Part shown: piece after piece, positions 1-3,814 of the stretch
Numbering within the stretch: position 1 is the stretch's first letter
Layout: each line of letters opens with the position of its first letter
The notes under the pieces: model-generated
Database searches by the model: none
What the model was told of the DNA's origin: nothing
What the model saw: only the letters and a program-made list of their open reading frames with translations
From: DSQQ01 sp964443075
Lineage (GTDB): Bacteria; Chloroflexota; Anaerolineae; 4572-78; J111
Direction: 5' to 3'
DNA: 9,080 bases
NCBI GenBank assembly: GCA_964443075.1
Contig: CAYUCB010000312.1
Location: 1 to 9,080 of the forward strand
Program-made: the position numbers and the translations under genes

Positions 1-608
1 AGTTGGACGATGACCTGCCCCCTGTTGCGATTGACTTGCCCCAGCGTTGTCGGGTTGAAATGTAAGGCATCCAGCGTGGTCTGGCCCTTTTCCAATCCGG
101 TTTCGGCTAACATCTCCCGCACCGCCGTAATCTCACTCTTTTTCGGCCCGGTCAAGGGTTTTTGGGCCACTATTTGCTGCCCCTGGTGGCTGACGGCTAA
201 TAAGAGCCGTTCTCTTTGACCGGTCACCCCGCGCAGGGTCTTCCCATCGACCGCCACCCAGCCCTGTTCCTGCCCCTCAATCCGAACCCCAAACTGTTCC
301 TCGATCAGGTCATTGAGATCGTTCCAGTCCACCCCGGCTAGAATGCGGGGTAGTTGGGCCCGTGAAACCGCCTGACCCTCCTCTGCCCCTAACACCCCCT
401 TCAACCACCCCAGTTTGTTTTTGATAAACCGATAGATACTGGAGGCCGATGACCGACCGGACATAATCGCCAACACCACCCCACCCAGAACAAAAGCCAA
501 GGGGTGTCGTTGGCCCCGATTATCTCGTTTATCCTTCAGCTTTTTGAGTTTGGCCACAAATGAGGTTAAGTTTTTCGTAATCTGAACCGAAATAGCCTTG
601 CATTCCAT
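1..608 (-). CDS. ISAs1-family transposase, N-terminal part (cut by window edge)
   Basis: This is a DDE transposase that would catalyse cut-and-paste movement of its insertion sequence. Translating the minus strand from ATG at 608 gives 202 codons with no stop before the window edge, about half of a typical ISAs1 transposase. Residues 26-70 resemble the DDE_Tnp_1-associated region of the family (DKRDNRGQRHPLAFVLGG). Residues 118-127 read VAVDGKTLRG, with the presumed first catalytic Asp at 121. Residues 178-183 read TLDALH, with the presumed second Asp at 180; the catalytic Glu would lie beyond the edge. The start is set by a strong Shine-Dalgarno (AAGGAGGAGG, plus-strand 614-623) five bases upstream. 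The element reads away from the toxin-antitoxin remnant, so its 5' terminus should fall within roughly 625-690. No terminal inverted repeat could be confirmed because the other end is missing. The family assignment is from motif memory and is fairly sure; whether the transposase is active cannot be judged. Confidence 0.85.
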   Translation of the reverse strand, partial: MECKAISVQITKNLTSFVAKLKKLKDKRDNRGQRHPLAFVLGGVVLAIMSGRSSASSIYRFIKNKLGWLKGVLGAEEGQAVSRAQLPRILAGVDWNDLNDLIEEQFGVRIEGQEQGWVAVDGKTLRGVTGQRERLLLAVSHQGQQIVAQKPLTGPKKSEITAVREMLAETGLEKGQTTLDALHFNPTTLGQVNRNRGQVIVQ

Positions 609-687
609 CTATCCCTCCTCCTTGAATTAACCTCATAGTTTATCACACTTCGCCCTCTTTTTCTTATTCAGTTTTTATGAGAAAGCC
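609..687. other. Probable insertion-sequence end / junction with toxin-antitoxin remnant
   Basis: This short stretch lies between the transposase start and the antitoxin reading frame. It holds the transposase ribosome binding site (614-623) and AT-rich sequence. The antitoxin frame stays open upstream to 631, after an in-frame TAA at 628-630, but those codons look like noise (Phe- and Leu-rich). The IS terminus and any target duplication should lie here. I could not place the boundary, since the second IS end is outside the window. Confidence 0.4.
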
Positions 688-846
688 GTGGCTTGGGAAG
701 AAATTGTGGCCCTGTTGTCTGACCTGACAGAAGAAGAGGCTGACCGGCAAGCGGCGCTGGACATTGCGGCGCGGATAGCGGCGGGGGAAGAAAGCGTTAG
801 AGATTGGGCCGAATTTGAGGCTGAATTAGATGACGTACCGGCTTAG
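688..846 (+). CDS. Putative type II antitoxin, possibly N-terminally truncated
   Basis: This short acidic helical protein is read from a possible GTG start and has 52 residues, beginning (M)AWEEIVALLSDLTEEEADRQ and ending WAEFEAELDDVPA. I do not recognise the family. The call as an antitoxin rests on three things: it lies immediately upstream of a RelE/ParE-like toxin, it overlaps that gene by 17 bp (830-846) as in many toxin-antitoxin operons, and its charged C-terminal half resembles toxin-wrapping antitoxin tails. No DNA-binding domain is visible in this part. Only a weak GAGA stands before GTG, and there is no obvious promoter. The frame begins within about 80 bases of the transposase start, so the natural N-terminus and promoter may have been removed by the insertion sequence. 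The alternative is a complete short antitoxin using the GTG start. Confidence 0.5.
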   Translation: MAWEEIVALLSDLTEEEADRQAALDIAARIAAGEESVRDWAEFEAELDDVPA

Positions 847-1110
847 GATTACCAAAACAGCCGAAAAAGAAATCAACCGGCTGCCTGGACACCTTCGCCA
901 AAGAGCGCGGCGGGCGGTACAGCCATTGGCCGAAGAGCCACGGCCCGCTGGGGCCAAAGAGTTACACGGTCTACCCGGTTACTACCGGCTGCGTTTAAAC
1001 GGGTGGCGCATCATCGCATCATCTACCGGATAGAGGAGGCGAATCAGGTGGTACTTATTTTGACTGTACGCCACAAGACCGGCCCGGAAACGTACCTAGG
1101 TATTGAGTAA
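830..1110 (+). pseudogene. RelE/ParE-like toxin, frameshifted by an 8-bp tandem duplication
   Basis: Toxins of this superfamily are small ribosome-dependent mRNA interferases or gyrase inhibitors. The ATG at 830 opens a frame reading MTYRLRITKTAEKEINRLP, then LHGLPGYYRLRLNGWRII, which fits the N-terminal and central parts of a RelE/ParE fold. After codon 62 it runs into ASSTG and a stop at 1031-1033. The missing C-terminus is found in another frame from 1024: YRIEEANQVVLILTVRHKTG, then PETYLGIE and a stop at 1108-1110. The break is explained exactly by GCATCATC occurring twice in tandem (1008-1015 and 1016-1023). Deleting one copy joins WRII to YRIEE and yields 90 residues, the usual size for the family. 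As it stands, the product would be 67 residues without the conserved C-terminal strand and so is probably inactive. Reversion by repeat contraction is possible. The frameshift is seen directly; the toxin identity is inferred from family resemblance. Confidence 0.82.
1008..1023. repeat. Tandem 8-bp duplication GCATCATC x2
   Basis: Two perfect head-to-tail copies of GCATCATC (1008-1015, 1016-1023) lie inside the toxin gene. The extra copy shifts the frame after Trp-Arg-Ile-Ile. A single copy restores an uninterrupted toxin. Confidence 0.9.
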
Positions 1111-1157
1111 ATGACTCAAAACATATTCCGGTTTAAATACCGCCAATATTTCGGTCA

Positions 1158-1185
1158 TTGTCAAGGGTCAAAATTCTAATACAAT
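1158..1185 (+). promoter_or_regulatory. Predicted distal sigma-70-type promoter upstream of groES
   Basis: A TTGTCA box (1158-1163; five of six to consensus) and TACAAT (1180-1185; five of six) are separated by 16 bases, predicting a start near 1192. The resulting transcript would carry a roughly 290-base structured leader into groES, including the hairpins at 1203-1219 and 1252-1308. Prediction only. Confidence 0.45.
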
Positions 1186-1212
1186 TCTAACAAACCGTTA
1201 GCGCGATTCTAA
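1173..1212. repeat. Three ATTCTAA direct repeats on an 11-bp period
   Basis: The heptamer ATTCTAA occurs at 1173-1179, 1184-1190 and 1206-1212, so the starts are 11 and 22 bases apart. Spacing by one and two helical turns is typical of direct-repeat sites bound by OmpR/PhoB-type regulators, but no regulator is known here. The repeats overlap the -10 and start region of the distal promoter. The third copy lies within a small hairpin (GCGATT 1203-1208 with AATCGC 1214-1219). Confidence 0.4.
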
Positions 1213-1251
1213 CAATCGCCCCCTAAAATCTAAGTCGTAACTTGCTTTTAC

Positions 1252-1308
1252 AATAAAACGTAAAACGTGAGGTGTAAGATACTTATGCTTTGTGTTTTAC
1301 GTTTTATT
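1252..1308 (+). repeat. 27-bp stem-loop with wobble-preserved pairing
   Basis: Arms 1252-1278 and 1282-1308 pair along their whole length around a three-base loop (ATA, 1279-1281). The outer 15 pairs are perfect (AATAAAACGTAAAAC with GTTTTACGTTTTATT). In the inner 12 pairs every departure from Watson-Crick pairing is a G.U or U.G wobble when read as plus-strand RNA. No T-run follows, so it is not a standard intrinsic terminator. It could be a dispersed palindromic repeat or a structured leader element acting in the sense strand. Confidence 0.7.
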
Positions 1309-1426
1309 AGAGTTGTTCCCTAATAAATTTAGGTTGAGGTGACAGTCACTTTTGGTACAATTATTGGGTTGCATTGGGCCATTTTAAGTGACTGTCACCT
1401 GTTTTTGCTTAAAAGGGAACAACTCT
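1309..1426. repeat. Nested inverted repeats upstream of groES
   Basis: The outer arms AGAGTTGTTCCCT (1309-1321) and AGGGAACAACTCT (1414-1426) are perfect 13-bp complements. Inside them, AGGTGACAGTCACTT (1337-1351) and AAGTGACTGTCACCT (1386-1400) are perfect 15-bp complements. Pairing continues partly inward (TGG 1353-1355 with CCA, AAT 1359-1361 with ATT). The arrangement resembles a small palindromic element or a large potential cruciform. No reading frame lies inside it. Confidence 0.7.
1334..1361 (+). promoter_or_regulatory. Predicted proximal groES promoter with operator-like palindrome
   Basis: TTGAGG (1334-1339) and TACAAT (1356-1361) are spaced by 16 bases, giving a predicted start near 1368 and a leader of about 110 bases. 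The odd palindrome GTGACAGTCAC (1339-1349) lies between the two boxes. Its near-twin GTGACTGTCAC (1388-1398) lies about 20-30 bases downstream of the start, centre-to-centre distance 49. This geometry would suit a dimeric repressor, possibly one that loops. It is not the HrcA/CIRCE sequence. Confidence 0.45.
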
Positions 1427-1478
1427 ATTTTGTCAAAAACATCTTTAAATTTTAGCAAACACAATCAAGGAGGTTTTT

Positions 1479-1775
1479 ATGTCATCCATTACATTGCGCC
1501 CGTTGGGCGACCGGGTTTGGGTAGAGCCAATTGAGCAGGAAGAGCGCACCGCTTCTGGCATTATCCTGCCCGAAACTGCTAAAGAAAAACCCATGGAAGG
1601 CAAAATTTTGGCCGTTGGGCCGGGCGCGCGCAAAGAAAATGGTGAACGCGCCCCGCTGGATGTCAAAATAGGCGACCGGGTGCTTTTTGCCAAATACGCG
1701 GGCACCGAGTTTAAACACGAAGGGGCCAAGTATTTGTTAATGCGAGAAAGCGACCTGCTGGCGATTATTGAGTAA
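1479..1775 (+). CDS. groES: Co-chaperonin GroES (Hsp10)
   Basis: GroES is the heptameric lid that binds GroEL rings in the presence of ATP and closes the folding chamber in the cytosol. The 98 residues match the usual Hsp10 length. The N-terminus LRPLGDRVWVEPIEQEERT is the typical opening. The mobile loop that contacts GroEL is residues 22-38 (ERTASGIILPETAKEKP), with the hydrophobic IIL contact triplet. Residues 39-55 contain the conserved EGKILAVGPGARKENGE. The C-terminal half has VKIGDRVLFAKYAGTEFK and ends in the usual acidic SDLLAIIE. The start is supported by AAGGAGG (1467-1473) five bases upstream. Two predicted promoters and several hairpins precede it. AAAAAC (1435-1440) could pair with GTTTTT (1473-1478) next to the ribosome binding site, which might make initiation temperature sensitive; that is speculative. 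groEL follows 225 bases downstream on the same strand. Confidence 0.97.
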   Translation: MSSITLRPLGDRVWVEPIEQEERTASGIILPETAKEKPMEGKILAVGPGARKENGERAPLDVKIGDRVLFAKYAGTEFKHEGAKYLLMRESDLLAIIE

Positions 1776-1778
1776 AAA

Positions 1779-1857
1779 TGACCGCTGACCGGAGACAGCC
1801 GACCGCAGAACCCCTTATCTGGGTCTCACTTACGTCTCCCGCCCCCGGTCGTCGGTC
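1779..1857. repeat. 7-bp-periodic GACCG-rich inverted repeat between groES and groEL
   Basis: Directly after the groES stop, five consecutive heptads share a GACCG-like core: TGACCGC, TGACCGG, AGACAGC, CGACCGC, AGAACCC (1779-1813). The complementary strand of 1834-1857 has the same flavour. GACCGCTGACCGG (1780-1792) pairs with CCGGTCGTCGGTC (1845-1857) at 11 of 13 positions, GGAGAC (1791-1796) can pair with GTCTCC (1834-1839), and ACCC/GGGT form an inner stem. The region could be a dispersed repeat or an mRNA processing structure that sets different groES and groEL levels. Confidence 0.55.
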
Positions 1858-1897
1858 TAACCCCTAAATCGTGCCGATTAAAAATTAAGGAGTCGTC

Positions 1898-2029
1898 ATG
1901 AGCCTATGGCACACCACCGATACCTGCCCCACTGTAGGTGCGGGTGACGAAAATGCTTTCTGGCTACTGACTACTATTTTCTTTTCTAAGGAGAACATCT
2001 ATGCCAAAACAACTGCTTTTTCAAGATGA
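1898..2029 (+). CDS. Possible 43-residue leader ORF overlapping the groEL start
   Basis: An ATG at 1898 is preceded five bases upstream by AAGGAG (1887-1892), as good a ribosome binding site as that of groEL itself. The frame encodes 43 residues, beginning MSLWHTTDTCPTVGAGDENA and ending FSR at a TGA at 2027-2029. It overlaps groEL (start 2001) in another frame by 29 bases. No homology is recognised, and the C-terminal part simply reads through the groEL ribosome binding site. If it is translated, ribosomes finishing it would pass over the groEL start, which could couple or dampen groEL translation. It may equally be a chance frame. Confidence 0.25.
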   Translation: MSLWHTTDTCPTVGAGDENAFWLLTTIFFSKENIYAKTTAFSR

Positions 2030-3632
2030 AGCCCGACGGCAACTGAAAGTCGGGATTGATACCCTGGCCAATGCTGTCGCCACCACCCTCGGCCCCAAAG
2101 GCCGCAACGTCGCTCTGGATAAAAAATGGGGCGCGCCCACCGTCACCCACGATGGCGTAACCGTCGCCAAAGAAATTGAATTGAAGGACCCGTATGCCAA
2201 TATGGGGGCGCAACTGCTTAAAGAAGCCGCCACCAAAACCAACGACATCGCCGGCGATGGCACCACCACCGCCACCGTGCTGGCCCATGCGATGGTCAAC
2301 GAAGGCTTAAAGAACGTCGCCGCCGGGGCTAACCCCATGCTGCTCAAACGCGGCATTGAAAAAGCCACCAACGCTGTGACCACCTCGATTAAAGAAGCGG
2401 CTATTCCCATCAGCACCAAAGCAGAGATTGCCAGCGTGGCCTCCATTTCGGCCCAAGACCGCGAAATTGGCGACCTGATTGCCGAAGTGATGGACAAAGT
2501 AGGCAAAGATGGCGTTATCACCGTTGAAGAAAGCAAGGGCCTGGCCTTTGAAACCGAATACGTGGAAGGGATGCAGTTTGACCGGGGCTACATTTCGCCC
2601 TACTTCATCACCAACCAGGATTCGATGCAGGCCGTGCTGGAAGAGCCGTTTGTCCTTATCTATGATAAAAAGATTTCCGCCGCTGCCGACATGATCCCCG
2701 TGTTAGAAAAACTGGTACAGAGCGGCAAACGCAACCTGCTGATTATTGCCGAAGATGTGGACGGCGAAGCCCTGGCCACCCTGGTTTTGAACAAACTGCG
2801 TGGCACCTTCAACGTGTTGGCAATCAAAGCCCCCGGTTTTGGCGACCGGCGCAAGGCGATGCTGCAAGATATTGCCGTGCTCACCGGTGGCACCGTGATT
2901 AGCGAAGAAACCGGCCGCAAACTGGAAACCGCTACCCTGGCCGACCTGGGTCGCTGCGATAAAGTGGTCTCCAGCAAAGATGAGACCACCGTTGTCGGCG
3001 GACACGGCCAGGAAGCTGATATTAAAGGCCGCATCAACCAGATTAAAGCCGAAATTGAAAACACCACCTCGGATTATGACCGGGAGAAACTACAGGAACG
3101 GCTGGCTAAATTGGCCGGCGGCGTGGCCGTTATCCGCGTGGGCGCGGCCACCGAAACCGAATTAAAAGAAAAGAAGCACCGGGTTGAAGACGCCTTGAGC
3201 GCCACCCGCGCCGCCGTCGAAGAAGGCATCGTGCCGGGTGGTGGGGTGGCTCTGGTTAATGCCGTAGCCGCTCTGGATAAGGTTAGCAGTGATGTAGCCG
3301 ACGAGAAGACCGGCATCAGCATTGTGCGCCGCGCTCTGGAAGAGCCGATGAAGGGCATCATGCGCAACGCCGGTCTGGATGGCTCAGTAGTGCTGCAAGC
3401 GGTACGCCGGCAGCAGCAAGAACAGGGCAACGACCACGTGGGTTATGATATTATGACCGACCAATACACCGATATGGTTAAAGCCGGCATCATTGACCCG
3501 GCCAAAGTCACCCGCGGCGCGCTGGCTAACGCGGCCTCCATTGCGGCGATGATTTTAACCACCGAAGCGCTCATCACCGACATACCGGAAAAAGCCAAAG
3601 CCCCGGCCTCGCCGCCGATGCCGGAATACTAA
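2001..3632 (+). CDS. groEL: Chaperonin GroEL (Hsp60)
   Basis: GroEL is the double-ring ATPase that folds proteins with GroES in the cytosol. The 543 residues align along the whole family. The equatorial ATP site includes TLGPKGRNV (29-37) and GDGTTTATV (85-93, with the conserved Asp at 86), and Asp397 in RVEDALSATRAAVEEG corresponds to the hydrolysis Asp (398 in E. coli). The C-terminal nucleotide-binding loop is VPGGGVAL (411-418). The apical substrate-binding domain contains YVEGMQFDRGYISPYF (187-202), EDVDGEAL (251-258) and GFGDRRKAMLQDIAVLTGG (279-297). TAAGGAG (1987-1993) lies seven bases before ATG. The tail ends EKAKAPASPPMPEY rather than the Gly-Gly-Met repeats of E. coli GroEL. It follows groES by 225 bases, a wider gap than in most groESL operons, filled by a repeat and a possible leader ORF. 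No separate promoter was convincing, so co-transcription with groES is likely. Confidence 0.98.
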   Translation: MPKQLLFQDEARRQLKVGIDTLANAVATTLGPKGRNVALDKKWGAPTVTHDGVTVAKEIELKDPYANMGAQLLKEAATKTNDIAGDGTTTATVLAHAMVNEGLKNVAAGANPMLLKRGIEKATNAVTTSIKEAAIPISTKAEIASVASISAQDREIGDLIAEVMDKVGKDGVITVEESKGLAFETEYVEGMQFDRGYISPYFITNQDSMQAVLEEPFVLIYDKKISAAADMIPVLEKLVQSGKRNLLIIAEDVDGEALATLVLNKLRGTFNVLAIKAPGFGDRRKAMLQDIAVLTGGTVISEETGRKLETATLADLGRCDKVVSSKDETTVVGGHGQEADIKGRINQIKAEIENTTSDYDREKLQERLAKLAGGVAVIRVGAATETELKEKKHRVEDALSATRAAVEEGIVPGGGVALVNAVAALDKVSSDVADEKTGISIVRRALEEPMKGIMRNAGLDGSVVLQAVRRQQQEQGNDHVGYDIMTDQYTDMVKAGIIDPAKVTRGALANAASIAAMILTTEALITDIPEKAKAPASPPMPEY

Positions 3633-3659
3633 ATCGCACCATAATCTATAACCTGACAA

Positions 3660-3688
3660 AGTAGGTCACGTTTAAAACGTGACCTACT
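3660..3688. repeat. Perfect palindrome after groEL (possible terminator without U-tract)
   Basis: The arms GTAGGTCACGTTT and AAACGTGACCTAC pair around a single A, and A3660/T3688 extend the stem. As RNA this is a stable hairpin 28 bases past the groEL stop. The following bases (CGACTAACG) are not T-rich, so it is at best a weak or factor-assisted terminator or an mRNA 3'-end stabiliser. Confidence 0.55.
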
Positions 3689-3706
3689 CGACTAACGACT
3701 GAATCC

Positions 3707-3750
3707 CAGAGACACGGAGGAACCAAAATTATCAAACCTCTGTGTCTCTG
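3707..3750. repeat. 14-bp inverted repeat CAGAGACACGGAGG / CCTCTGTGTCTCTG
   Basis: The arms at 3707-3720 and 3737-3750 pair completely with one G.U wobble (G3716-U3741), with a 16-base AT-rich loop. The right arm lies inside the spacer of the predicted htpG promoter, so hairpin or cruciform formation would compete with promoter use. It resembles common dispersed intergenic palindromes. Confidence 0.6.
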
Positions 3751-3757
3751 TTATAAT
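3729..3757 (+). promoter_or_regulatory. Predicted htpG promoter
   Basis: A perfect TATAAT (3752-3757) stands 17 bases after TTATCA (3729-3734; four of six to consensus). The start would fall near 3764, giving a leader of about 50 bases. The leader begins with ACCCATT (3764-3770), which can pair with AATGGGT (3784-3790). ACCT (3780-3783) can pair with the AGGT (3805-3808) of the ribosome binding site. Confidence 0.5.
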
Positions 3758-3814
3758 AAATAAACCCATTTTTTAATGAACCTAATGGGTCAAACATCCT
3801 GATGAGGTAAAGCC

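Noticed and set aside
10..219. Plus-strand open frame at the left edge
   Set aside because: It is the complement of the transposase coding strand, which carries clear DDE motifs; no ribosome binding site can be seen.
1158..1212. Repeats near the groES promoter as iterons of a replication origin
   Set aside because: Only three short copies and no DnaA boxes or replication gene nearby; a regulator site is simpler.
1197..1213. GTTAG...CTAAC pair as a CIRCE operator
   Set aside because: It shares only a few bases with TTAGCACTC-N9-GAGTGCTAA and the spacing is wrong.
2021..2536. Long open frame antisense to groEL (and similar ones at 2660-3067 and 3074-3430)
   Set aside because: These mirror the GC-biased third codon positions of groEL, lack ribosome binding sites and resemble no protein family.
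3660..3688. Palindrome after groEL as a classical intrinsic terminator
   Set aside because: The stem is strong but no T-run follows; kept as a repeat or weak terminator only.
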